The notes under the pieces are model-generated. The model had not been told where the DNA came from and did not search any database. It saw only the letters and a list, made by a program, of their open reading frames with translations. The position numbers were made by a program, and so were the translations under genes. A DNA stretch of 64,000 nucleotides from Pseudomonas sp. DTU_2021_1001937_2_SI_NGA_ILE_001 (GTDB lineage Bacteria; Pseudomonadota; Gammaproteobacteria; Pseudomonadales; Pseudomonadaceae). Shown piece by piece: positions 49,957 through 57,361 of the stretch (its first letter is position 1; each line of letters begins with the position of its first letter). Where the stretch lies: NCBI RefSeq assembly GCF_032463525.1, contig NZ_CP135971.1, forward strand, positions 558,001 to 622,000, given 5' to 3'.

Positions 49957-50010
49957 CAAGCAAATCAATAGTTTCGGGATAGTCCGCGACTAAGTGTAAT
50001 GCCGCTTGTT

Positions 50011-50038
50011 GGTCCGCAAAAAAAGCCCCGGTCCGCAA
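50011..50038. repeat. Direct repeats between tRNA-Leu and integrase
   Basis: GGTCCGCAA at 50011-50019 and again at 50030-50038, with a related AGTCCGCGA at 49981. The spacer AAAAAGCCCC is part of the int 3' region. Repeats of this kind next to an att site are candidate arm-type binding sites of the integrase. Confidence 0.45.
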
Positions 50039-51070
50039 TCAGCGCGTAGGGGTTACCTTTTTACCCTTCCTTTCGCGAACATACTTCTCTGTCATTACGA
50101 CAGTCGTATGCCCAAGTTGATCTCTCGCCTGGACGATATCTCCGCTCGATTCAGCTTTGTCCGTGCCAGCTTTGGCTCTCAGATCCCTGAACTGAAATGC
50201 CGACTTATCGACGCCGGCTGCTGCGCGAGCATCATCGAACCGCTTGCGAAGCATGCTGTACGTCATCGACTGGCCATCGTCCGCTACGATCAGCTTTGTT
50301 GAGTGCACTCGGTAGCCGGCCTTTCGGGTTCTTATGCGTGTTAGCAACGCTTCCAGCTCGCCGACGATCTCGATCCGGCGCTTTGCATTCGTCTTGCTCT
50401 GCACGATCCATATCTGCCCGTCGCGGATATTTCTCTCATCCATGGCCAGGGTGTCACTCACGCGCTGCCCTGTGAGGTACGCCAGATCCATAGCATCCTT
50501 CAGTCCGTCGTCGGCCTTGTCGTAGACCAGGCTGTACATTGAGTCCTCAACGTACACGTCGCGCCCTTTCTCTTTGTTGCCCTTGATTCCAGAGCATGGA
50601 TTCGCCAAGGCGGTGTAGCCCGTATCCCTGGCGTAGTTCCAGATCGAACTGAGCAATGCCTTTTCGCGGTTTGCGCGCACCGGGGCAGCCTTTCTCCAGT
50701 TCAGGTACTGGCGAACGTGCTGGGGCAGAATCGACTCAAGTGGTGCAGGAGGATCATCGAAGAACGCGATCAGGTTCTTCAGCTCCCGGGCATTGTCCGC
50801 CTGCGTCGTGCGTGCCTTGTTGGGTACAACGTCAACAAAGTACTTCTCGGCCACATATCTGAATGTGATCGTGGCCGTTACAAGTGCCGATGATGTGCGA
50901 TCCCTCTCGAACTCGGCGTACTTCATGATCGCGAGTCCGTAATCAGAGCCCAATGGGATCTCCTTACGCGGATGACCACCGGTGTCGTAGTAGTAATAGG
51001 TTGTGCCACTCGCCTTCTTTCTCTCACGAAGGCGAGCAATCGATCCTGGCTTGCTGGGGCGTCTACCCAT
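50039..51070 (-). CDS. int: Phage tyrosine integrase
   Basis: Site-specific recombinase of 343 residues. N-terminal arm-binding part (MGRRPSKPGSIARLRERKKA), core-binding SAM-like region at about 68-150, catalytic domain with R203 (AYLTGQRVSDTLAM), R298 (FQFRDLRAKAGTD), H321 (QLGHTTVVMTEKY) and nucleophile Y330. The box II position usually held by His is Arg (R295), a variation seen in several phage integrases. It is oriented towards tRNA-Leu. Its ATG lies one base after the DUF4224 stop, so both are made from the same leftward mRNA. Confidence 0.93.
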   Translation of the reverse strand: MGRRPSKPGSIARLRERKKASGTTYYYYDTGGHPRKEIPLGSDYGLAIMKYAEFERDRTSSALVTATITFRYVAEKYFVDVVPNKARTTQADNARELKNLIAFFDDPPAPLESILPQHVRQYLNWRKAAPVRANREKALLSSIWNYARDTGYTALANPCSGIKGNKEKGRDVYVEDSMYSLVYDKADDGLKDAMDLAYLTGQRVSDTLAMDERNIRDGQIWIVQSKTNAKRRIEIVGELEALLTRIRTRKAGYRVHSTKLIVADDGQSMTYSMLRKRFDDARAAAGVDKSAFQFRDLRAKAGTDKAESSGDIVQARDQLGHTTVVMTEKYVRERKGKKVTPTR

Positions 51071-51071
51071 T

Positions 51072-51278
51072 TCATCCCGCCTTTCTTGGCTGCCATGTTG
51101 AAGGCTCAGGAGCTGCTGCTCCTACTGCCGTTACCGCTTCTGTGGTAACGCTTGGCCAGCCGCTCACTTTGATTGTATGGCGAATGCCATTCCGCTTGAG
51201 ATTCATGATTTGCCCGGCTTTCGTGCGCGCTCCGGTGAGCTGGCACACATCGTCGTGGCTCAGAAATTCAATTGCCAT
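51072..51278 (-). CDS. DUF4224 domain protein, putative excisionase-like
   Basis: Protein of 68 residues, MAIEFLSHDDVCQLTGARTKAGQI, then MNLKRNGIRHTIKVSGWP. This is the DUF4224 pattern, a short winged-helix-like module found immediately upstream of phage integrases. Role may be excision control. It overlaps the integrase unit by position and order. Confidence 0.8.
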   Translation of the reverse strand: MAIEFLSHDDVCQLTGARTKAGQIMNLKRNGIRHTIKVSGWPSVTTEAVTAVGAAAPEPSTWQPRKAG

Positions 51279-51316
51279 GGTTGTCTCCAGGCCGCACGGC
51301 GGCAGAGGATTAGTTA

Positions 51317-51544
51317 TTAAGCACCGCCTTCGGTGATGGCGATCTCAACACTGACTTTCAGTGCTTCGGCGTCACCCAAATAGACGTGATTGATCGCGGT
51401 CTCTTGGCGGGAAAGCACCTCGTCAGTCTCCTCTTCATCCTCTGCCAGTTCAGATAAAGCCAACTGTCGGACGCGCTGAATGTCGAGGCCTTCCGGAACT
51501 TCGAAAACAGTGCTGATGGTGGTGGTTACGGTGATTTGAGGCAT
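51317..51544 (-). CDS. Small phage hypothetical protein
   Basis: Protein of 75 residues, starting MPQITVTTTISTVFEVPEGL after GGAG five bases upstream. Ends VSVEIAITEGGA. Acidic centre (ELAEDEEETDEVLSRQE). No family recognised. Same strand as the integrase. Confidence 0.55.
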   Translation of the reverse strand: MPQITVTTTISTVFEVPEGLDIQRVRQLALSELAEDEEETDEVLSRQETAINHVYLGDAEALKVSVEIAITEGGA

Positions 51545-51626
51545 AGGAGCTCCAGCCCGCCGGCTGGCAGGCATAATAGGAAGGGAAGGGGTTACTACTT
51601 CGCTGGCATGCGCAGCTTGGTGCCAA

Positions 51627-51685
51627 CTAGGTAACAGTCCTGCGGGCCGCTACCGGGATGACTCAGGACTGGGCTGACTACCTAG
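51627..51685. other. Imperfect long hairpin in a phage intergenic gap
   Basis: Left arm CTAGGTA...AGTCCTG pairs with CAGGACT...TACCTAG, two 7-bp stems with an asymmetric internal loop and a 21-base apical part. It lies just after the alpA stop. May be a terminator or structured leader RNA. Confidence 0.4.
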
Positions 51686-51689
51686 ACGC

Positions 51690-51932
51690 TCAGGAAGCCA
51701 GTTGTTCGGATTGCTGATGGCTGTGGCCGCGTGCTTGGGTTACGCGGTCGCGGTTCCACTCGAGCACCTCTGACTTGATCCAGGCCACGGAGCGCTCGCC
51801 CAGTTTGACCTGTGCTGGGAACAGCCCGTCGTTGGCCATCTGGTAAATCTTGGTGGTGCCCAGGCCGGTGAGCTTCTTCACCTCAGGCAGCTTGATGAAC
51901 TCTATTTCGGTGATGGTGGTTTCGGTATTCAT
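51690..51932 (-). CDS. AlpA-family phage regulator
   Basis: Protein of 80 residues in the AlpA/MerR-like HTH group: IKLPEVKKLTGLGTTKIYQM, DGLFPAQVKLGERSVAWIKSEVLEWNRDR. AlpA proteins activate integrase or excision genes in prophages of enterics and pseudomonads. AGGAG four to five bases before ATG supports the start. The integrase is about 0.6 kb downstream. Confidence 0.9.
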   Translation of the reverse strand: MNTETTITEIEFIKLPEVKKLTGLGTTKIYQMANDGLFPAQVKLGERSVAWIKSEVLEWNRDRVTQARGHSHQQSEQLAS

Positions 51933-51990
51933 GGGGATCTCCTGCCGCAGCGCGGCTTGAATCGTGTGTGTGGCTGACTGGCGTAGCAGG

Positions 51991-52197
51991 TCACAGCCAG
52001 AACCTTTCGGCGACCTGGCGCTGGGTGGGCGCCACTGCCGGCATGGGCCGGCTCGGCTTTTCGTGAGGGGATAATTGCCTGATGCTGCTGGCCGGCGGGC
52101 AGAAGGCCTGAGCCGGGTCGGGTTGATTTTCTTGGGCCAGCCAGGCGCCTAGGATGAGGCCAGCTACCAGGGCTGTGATGATGCTGTTCGTGGTCAT
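51991..52197 (-). CDS. Small phage membrane protein
   Basis: Protein of 68 residues starting MTTNSIITALVAGLILGAWLAQEN, one membrane helix or signal anchor, then a polar, Pro-rich tail (HEKPSRPMPAVAPTQRQ). Its ATG overlaps the stop of the 14-codon frame listed next. Function unknown. Confidence 0.5.
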   Translation of the reverse strand: MTTNSIITALVAGLILGAWLAQENQPDPAQAFCPPASSIRQLSPHEKPSRPMPAVAPTQRQVAERFWL

Positions 52198-52238
52198 GGC
52201 AGAGCCGCCTTGGCGATAGGTGTTGGTTCGTTGCGCAT
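52194..52238 (-). CDS. 14-codon mini-ORF coupled to the membrane protein
   Basis: MRNEPTPIAKAALP then TGA overlapping the next ATG (ATGA). AAGGA seven bases before its ATG is the best ribosome site in the area, while the downstream gene has a poor one. It probably serves to bring ribosomes to the membrane protein gene. Confidence 0.4.
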   Translation of the reverse strand: MRNEPTPIAKAALP

Positions 52239-52458
52239 GGGGTGTTCCTTTCAGACAGGGCGCGTGTTGCAGCGAGTCAGCTATCGAGCTGGGTGAAGTG
52301 AAACTTTTCAGCCTGATAGCTATGCGATGCGGAGCTAAGGACGTTCAACGAAAAATCGTCTCGTCATGCGATCGTTGTTGGCCATTTGCGCAAATCGACT
52401 GAACCAGTCACGACGCCCTGATTCATATGGGTATCCCTAAATAAAACCGGAGTGGGTC

Positions 52459-52830
52459 GTGGACAGAGTCGTTCTAGTAGTAGAAGACGAACCCGTGCTG
52501 CTAGAACTGGCGCAGGAAATCTTAGATTCAGAGGGGCTGAAAACTATTGGTGCCTGCGATGCGGACGAGGCGCGGTTGGTGCTGGAGTCAACGCCTAACA
52601 TCAGCCTCGTGATTACAGACATCAAGATGCCGGGCACCATCGATGGTTTCCAGCTGGCCTGGCTGATAGCCGAACGCTGGCCTGACATTCCTGTGCTTGT
52701 AACGTCAGGTCATAGTCGACCGGGACTTAGCGAGCTCCCTGGAAACTCGAAATTCCTGCCAAAGCCATGGCTGATTGGAGATTTCATCGACCGATCTACA
52801 GAAATGCTGGGAATGAACAGCTCGTCGTAG
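52459..52830 (+). CDS. Orphan receiver-domain response regulator (prophage cargo)
   Basis: Single-domain CheY-like protein of 123 residues. Acidic pocket E9/D10 (VLVVEDEP), phospho-acceptor D54 (LVITDIKMPGTIDG), T82/S83 (VLVTSGH) and K102 (FLPKPW) are all present, so it can probably be phosphorylated. No output domain. Start is GTG, eight bases after GGAG. It runs against the leftward phage operon, which suggests its own promoter and expression in the lysogen. A partner kinase is not nearby. Confidence 0.88.
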   Translation: MDRVVLVVEDEPVLLELAQEILDSEGLKTIGACDADEARLVLESTPNISLVITDIKMPGTIDGFQLAWLIAERWPDIPVLVTSGHSRPGLSELPGNSKFLPKPWLIGDFIDRSTEMLGMNSSS

Positions 52831-52835
52831 CTCAA

Positions 52836-53021
52836 TCAGGTCCAGGCATTTCGCGTCATGGTGGGGGGCGTCGTGCGGGGCGCTGTCATCGCTTTCTGCT
52901 CGTGGTCAGCTTGGCGCTGCCGGCTGCATTTCGTGTGATCACCGCTGCCCCGCGCCCGGCCGCACTGGTCGCAGACCGGTGACAGTGCCAGGCGCATCCG
53001 TTGCTTGCGTTGGCGCTTCAT
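52836..53021 (-). CDS. Small basic Cys-containing phage protein
   Basis: Protein of 61 residues, MKRQRKQRMRLALSPVCDQC, with CxxC and a third Cys in HTKCSRQRQ, possibly a half zinc finger. Its ATG overlaps the preceding stop (ATGA), which supports that it is translated. Stop lies five bases from the convergent response regulator. Confidence 0.5.
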   Translation of the reverse strand: MKRQRKQRMRLALSPVCDQCGRARGSGDHTKCSRQRQADHEQKAMTAPRTTPPTMTRNAWT

Positions 53022-53443
53022 AGGGCTTGGGGTAGGGCGGGGGTCTTCATGTGCTCGACCCGCAGCAGATCCAGCACCTGGTTGAAGCCGTGGGCGAAGC
53101 TGGCTGGCTTGTTGGCCAGCGATGCCTCCATCCGCCGGATTAGGTCGACGAGGCCCAGGGTGGCGATAACCTGCGCGGGGCACTGCTGGATGAACTCGAT
53201 GGCGGCCTCCCGGCCGCGCATCACCTGATACCGGTCGAAGTGGCCACCAACTGCAATGGGCGGGGCCGGCGGTGCATAAACAACCGGTCCTGATGCATGA
53301 AACGGGGCCTGTGTTGCATAAACTGGCTGGTCTGTTTCGGTTTTCGTGCGTTTCGTTACGGGGCGGCGGGTAGCCCCGGCGCCTGGCGCCGAGGTCAATA
53401 CCGCGCGCGCCTTGGCCAGGGCCTGTTGGGCGATGGGGTTCAT
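53018..53443 (-). CDS. Phage hypothetical protein
   Basis: Protein of 141 residues: Pro-rich centre (YAPPAPPIAVGG) followed by a helical part (GREAAIEFIQQCPAQVIATLGLVDLIRRMEA). Its ATG overlaps the methyltransferase stop, and its stop overlaps the next ATG. No family recognised. Confidence 0.6.
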   Translation of the reverse strand: MNPIAQQALAKARAVLTSAPGAGATRRPVTKRTKTETDQPVYATQAPFHASGPVVYAPPAPPIAVGGHFDRYQVMRGREAAIEFIQQCPAQVIATLGLVDLIRRMEASLANKPASFAHGFNQVLDLLRVEHMKTPALPQAL

Positions 53444-55353
53444 TGAATGGTCTCTCGCTGAGCAACGCTCAACCCCACCGCAACCGGGCGTACCCAGATC
53501 GGCATGCTGCTGAGCATGAAGGTTTCGCCGGCGGCGGCCAGCAGGAGGGTGGTGCCCATTACATCGGCGATGGCCTGGGCGGCGGCCGGCGGTACCGCGT
53601 TGCCTATTCGCTCGCGCCAGTCGCTGTCGCTGAGCCCGTCGAGAATCAGTTGCTCTTCCGGATCGACCAGGCTCTGCAGCGCGGCCAGCTCCAACGTGGT
53701 GAACGGGCGGTGCCATGTACCGTCCAGGCTCTGGATGATGCAGGTCAGCCGCTCGCTCGGCTCCGGCATGCGCGGGTCAGCGACGGACCACCGGCCGTTG
53801 TCCTGGCGGGCGCTGGCAGATACCGCGCCGGCCTGGCTGTTCCAGTCGATCACGCCGTAGTGCCCGCCGGTCAGGTAGGCATCGCCTTTGCTGCGCCTCA
53901 TGCCCGGGCGGGGGTCTGCGATCGACAGCGCCCCGCTGGCTACCTGCTGACTGCCGGTCACCGTGCCAGCGGTACCGGCCCAGGGCACGACGTTCAACTT
54001 GCGGTTGGACGCGCCGGGGTGCCAGTTGTGGTAGCGCGGATCGGCCACCGCCTGACCGCCGGAGCTCGGCGAGTGGCCGCCAGTGATGGTGCCGGCGTGA
54101 TTCTCCATGCTGACCACCCGGAACACGTTGTTGTGCCGCACGCCGGCGGGGCGCGGATCTGCCACTGCGAAAGCACCCTGGCCGGTGGTACTGGCCGCGA
54201 TCACTGTGCCTGCGGTGTCCTTCCAGTCGTTCACCAGGTACTTGCCGAAATCACCGCCACGAGGGTCAGCCACAGAGAACGTGCCTTGGCCCGGCGATTT
54301 CACGCCGATAATGGCCCCAGTCGTGTCGGTCCAACGCCGCACCCCGAACTGCTGGTACTGCAACGCACCAGCTGGCGCCCGTGGATCGGCCACCGAGAAC
54401 GCGCCGTTGGTGGGCAGCGATTCTCCGGCGACCGTGCCTGTAGTGTCCTCCCAGCGGCGCACGCCCAGCACACCGCGGCGCATTTCGGGGACTATCACCA
54501 GGTCGCGCAGATACCCGTCCTCGATCGCCAGTTCGTTCAGGCTGCGCCAGTCGCTGCCGGCGCGCACCAGGGCCAGTCGAACCCACGTCTTCCACTGCAG
54601 CGCCGGGATGCGGTGCATCGGCCCGGCCGCGTCGATATCGCCCGGCATCGGCATGCGGCCAAGAATGTCCCCCACGGCGCGCAGCGACTTCTTCTCGGGC
54701 TCATAGAGGAACGGGGGCACCTTCTCGATGTGGCGAGCCACCAGCAGGAAGCGCTTGCGGGACTGCGCCAGGCCGCCCAACTCGCCACAGTCGTGGGTTG
54801 TTTCGGCCACCGCGTAGCCGAAGCCCGAGAGCAGGGCGTTGATCTGGTCCAACAGATGCCGGCCACGGCTGGCCAAGCGCGGCACGTTCTCGAACACGAT
54901 CAGCGGTACCGGGTCATCGGCCCAAGCCTCGCCCATGAGCCAGATGCAGCGCAGGGTCAGTTCGTTCAGGGCTTGATACTTCGGGGTCAGGCTCATCTTT
55001 TCCGACAGTAGCCCGGATGCGCCCTTGCACGGGGAACTGATGAACACGGCATCGGGCCGGCGACCACCAGCAGCGCGGCGAACATCGTCTGGCGTGGCCT
55101 CGGTCCAGCCTGGTGGCGGCTCCTTGCCGTGGAAGTGGGTGTACTGATCGCGTGTGAACAGGTCGAGGAGGGTGCCTTTCACGCCGGACAAGCGCTCGAA
55201 GTCGCGCAGCCCTGCCGGGTCAACGTCGATGCCACCCAGGCATTCCCACTGGGCCTGCACGTTGCCGACCCGTGGCCGGGAGTTGTTGAAGCCCTTGGCG
55301 CCGCCGCCGAGGCCGCAGCAGAAGTGGAAGTGGGTGAGAATCTTTTTGAGCAT
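53440..55353 (-). CDS. Phage C5-cytosine DNA methyltransferase with repeat array
   Basis: Protein of 637 residues. C5-MTase motifs: SAM-binding FCCGLGGGAKGF (11-22), catalytic SSPC with C109, FENV (154-157), QSRKRF (197-202) and C-terminal GNAVPPAAAQ (584-593). Residues about 295-530, where the target-recognition part should be, hold six tandem units of 36-46 residues, each with a TxG(T/A) turn and ending in ADPR (322, 362, 398, 437, 479, 525). GGAG stands seven bases before the ATG. It probably protects phage DNA from host restriction. The repeats may form several recognition modules, as in multispecific Bacillus phage enzymes, but that is inference. Confidence 0.88.
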   Translation of the reverse strand: MLKKILTHFHFCCGLGGGAKGFNNSRPRVGNVQAQWECLGGIDVDPAGLRDFERLSGVKGTLLDLFTRDQYTHFHGKEPPPGWTEATPDDVRRAAGGRRPDAVFISSPCKGASGLLSEKMSLTPKYQALNELTLRCIWLMGEAWADDPVPLIVFENVPRLASRGRHLLDQINALLSGFGYAVAETTHDCGELGGLAQSRKRFLLVARHIEKVPPFLYEPEKKSLRAVGDILGRMPMPGDIDAAGPMHRIPALQWKTWVRLALVRAGSDWRSLNELAIEDGYLRDLVIVPEMRRGVLGVRRWEDTTGTVAGESLPTNGAFSVADPRAPAGALQYQQFGVRRWTDTTGAIIGVKSPGQGTFSVADPRGGDFGKYLVNDWKDTAGTVIAASTTGQGAFAVADPRPAGVRHNNVFRVVSMENHAGTITGGHSPSSGGQAVADPRYHNWHPGASNRKLNVVPWAGTAGTVTGSQQVASGALSIADPRPGMRRSKGDAYLTGGHYGVIDWNSQAGAVSASARQDNGRWSVADPRMPEPSERLTCIIQSLDGTWHRPFTTLELAALQSLVDPEEQLILDGLSDSDWRERIGNAVPPAAAQAIADVMGTTLLLAAAGETFMLSSMPIWVRPVAVGLSVAQRETIQ

Positions 55354-55409
55354 GCAGGACTCCAGGCAGCCGCAGTTGCCTGGGCCGGCGTTGGGATTGA
55401 AAGATGGGG

Positions 55410-56702
55410 TTAACCGAATAGGTCTGGCTGCTGGTTCTTGAGAGCTTGCTGCGTGACCTCGTGCTCTATACGGGCGCGAGCGATGGTTAGATACTCTGGG
55501 TCCAGCTCACAGCCAATGAACCGAAAGCCTTCCCGAATCGCGGCTTTGCCTGTGCTTCCCGAGCCAGTGAAGGGGTCAAGCACTAGCCCCCCCGCCGGGG
55601 TTACAAGGCGACACAGGTAAGCCATCAGGTCGGTCGGTTTGACCGTGGGGTGGTGGTTGCCGTTGCGGGCCGACCAATCGGCGTCCTCGATGTTGCGCAT
55701 GGTGGCGCTGGTCGCGACAGCAGGCGTGACGCCGCTGTGGAGGCCCTCGTTGCGATCCTTGCGGCTGGCCTTGGCGCAGTAAAAAAAGCGGGCGGCGCTT
55801 CCGCTGTCGCCATGGAAAGCGCCTTGAACACGCCCCATCATGCCGCTGTAAGCGACAGATCCGCTGAATCCGTTGGCGGTCGGTTCTGACCCCTTCACCG
55901 GGGCGCTTGCACCTGCTTCTGCTGGAAACATCGCGACAACCTCAGGGCTACCATCGTGCACCAGGTTCGCCGGCCACCGCCCAAGGGCCGAGGCCTCGGT
56001 GGTTTGGAGTACTCCGCCCGATCGACCGCCGACAAAGTTGCCGCCGCGCATATCTATAGTGGTCTCGCGGTCCCAGTGCTTGGCAAGCCGCTCAGCATCA
56101 ACCGCCTCGACTCGACATGCATCGATGTTGATGGCCCCAGTGCCGTGCCGTTGGACGTTGTCCGCTACCGTCCCTGTCAGGGGCTTGCGCGCCATGCAAA
56201 TTGGCTCATGTGCGGGTTTGAGTGCGGTGCCCCAGCCAGCGCGATCGCCTTTCAGGTTGTGCGACTTCGGGAAGCCGCTGCCGAACACCCACATGATCTG
56301 GTCGCGGATCTCGAATCCGGCCATTTCAATGCCGACTGCCATGTGGTGGTAGGTCCTTGCGGCCGCAAACGACAGTAGGTGGCCGCCTGGCTTGAGGACC
56401 CGCAGGCATTCGCTGGCCCATTCGAGTGTGAAGGCTTGGAAAGCGCGCATGCCCTTCGGGGTCAGGTCGTATTTTCCGGCTTCGGCTGCCACAGAGCGAT
56501 GACCGCCGTTAGGGCCGCAGGCTTCTGCGTGGGAAGGCATGCCGGCTCGGTAAGCTGCGCGCTGCTCGATGTCGGCTCCGTCCCAGCTCTTGCCCATGAA
56601 ACGGATTCCGTAGGGCGGGTCGGTCACAACGCTGTCGATTGAGTCATCTGGCAGCGTGCGTAGCACCTCAAGGCAGTCGCCCAGATGCAGGGTAAAAGAC
56701 AT
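55410..56702 (-). CDS. Phage N4-cytosine/N6-adenine DNA methyltransferase
   Basis: Protein of 430 residues with catalytic DPPY at 28-31 (VVTDPPYGIRFMGKSWDG) and the SAM-binding FTGSGSTGKAA near 378, so motif IV precedes motif I. DPPY is compatible with adenine or cytosine N-methylation. The chain ends QPDLFG, like a beta-clamp-binding pentapeptide. GGAGG eight bases before ATG fixes the start (MSFTLHLGDCLEVL); the open frame runs 27 codons more. No restriction gene is nearby. Confidence 0.9.
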   Translation of the reverse strand: MSFTLHLGDCLEVLRTLPDDSIDSVVTDPPYGIRFMGKSWDGADIEQRAAYRAGMPSHAEACGPNGGHRSVAAEAGKYDLTPKGMRAFQAFTLEWASECLRVLKPGGHLLSFAAARTYHHMAVGIEMAGFEIRDQIMWVFGSGFPKSHNLKGDRAGWGTALKPAHEPICMARKPLTGTVADNVQRHGTGAINIDACRVEAVDAERLAKHWDRETTIDMRGGNFVGGRSGGVLQTTEASALGRWPANLVHDGSPEVVAMFPAEAGASAPVKGSEPTANGFSGSVAYSGMMGRVQGAFHGDSGSAARFFYCAKASRKDRNEGLHSGVTPAVATSATMRNIEDADWSARNGNHHPTVKPTDLMAYLCRLVTPAGGLVLDPFTGSGSTGKAAIREGFRFIGCELDPEYLTIARARIEHEVTQQALKNQQPDLFG

Positions 56703-56804
56703 AGGGGATCCTCCCGGCCTCGGCGTGCCGGGCTGGCATTTTGATGTTGGGTGAGGTACTAGAGGCGGCACTACAGTCGGCAAATGCTGCCAAGGAGGGT
56801 AGTT

Positions 56805-57356
56805 ATGGAAGTTCTAACGCTCAGTTCTCAAGCGATTGGTGTCATCGCAGCGGCATTCATTGCAGGGCTGACATCGCTGATAGTCACTATTTTGGCGAAG
56901 GACCAGAAGGTGTCCGAGTTTCGACAAGCTTGGATCAATGATCTTAGGGACGATGCGGCAGAGTTGGTATCGCATCTGTCAATTACATCGCTGATTTTGA
57001 GATACCAAGACGGCCTGAGGATTCAAGGAAAAGACGTCCCTCAGATCAATGCTGGTGAGTACAAAGATTTTGTGACAGTACAGGCGTGCATCCTTCGAAT
57101 TCGATTGCGACTGAACGAAAAGGATCACGCCGATTTGCTGAAGGCTCTCAAGAAGTTTGACTATGGCCCCGAAGGGACACTGCATCATCATGCGCAAACC
57201 CTGAATGCGTTTACGGATGAGGTTCGAAAAGTTATCAGTAATGAGTGGATCGCAGTTAAGAAGGGCGAACCATGGGTGCGAGCTATAAAGCTTTCAGCGA
57301 CAGTAGTCGTTGGTGTGAGCGTGCTCGCACTTGCCTGGAAGCTTTCGGGAGGCTGA
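56805..57356 (+). CDS. Phage cargo membrane protein, AT-richer than neighbours
   Basis: Protein of 183 residues. N-terminal helix (AIGVIAAAFIAGLTSLIVTIL), a charged cytoplasmic domain of about 125 residues, and a C-terminal helix (LSATVVVGVSVLALAWKL). Start MEVLTLSSQ eight bases after GGAGG. It runs against the phage operon, and its codons use A/T at third positions far more than the neighbours, a mark of separate origin. Could be a moron for superinfection exclusion or defence; no family recognised. Confidence 0.75.
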   Translation: MEVLTLSSQAIGVIAAAFIAGLTSLIVTILAKDQKVSEFRQAWINDLRDDAAELVSHLSITSLILRYQDGLRIQGKDVPQINAGEYKDFVTVQACILRIRLRLNEKDHADLLKALKKFDYGPEGTLHHHAQTLNAFTDEVRKVISNEWIAVKKGEPWVRAIKLSATVVVGVSVLALAWKLSGG

Positions 57357-57361
57357 TGCCT

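Noticed and set aside
49714..49971. 85-codon plus-strand frame
   Set aside because: Runs through the tRNA-Leu gene; no ribosome site.
53443..55011. 522-codon plus-strand frame
   Set aside because: Antisense to the C5-methyltransferase, whose motifs are unmistakable.
53440..55353. Regular repeats considered as a CRISPR array
   Set aside because: Repetition is at protein level in frame, with variable unit length and diverged DNA; no constant DNA repeat with unique spacers.
56784..56804. Start of the cargo membrane protein at MLPRRVV
   Set aside because: The ATG seven codons later follows GGAGG at eight bases, while the earlier one has no ribosome site.
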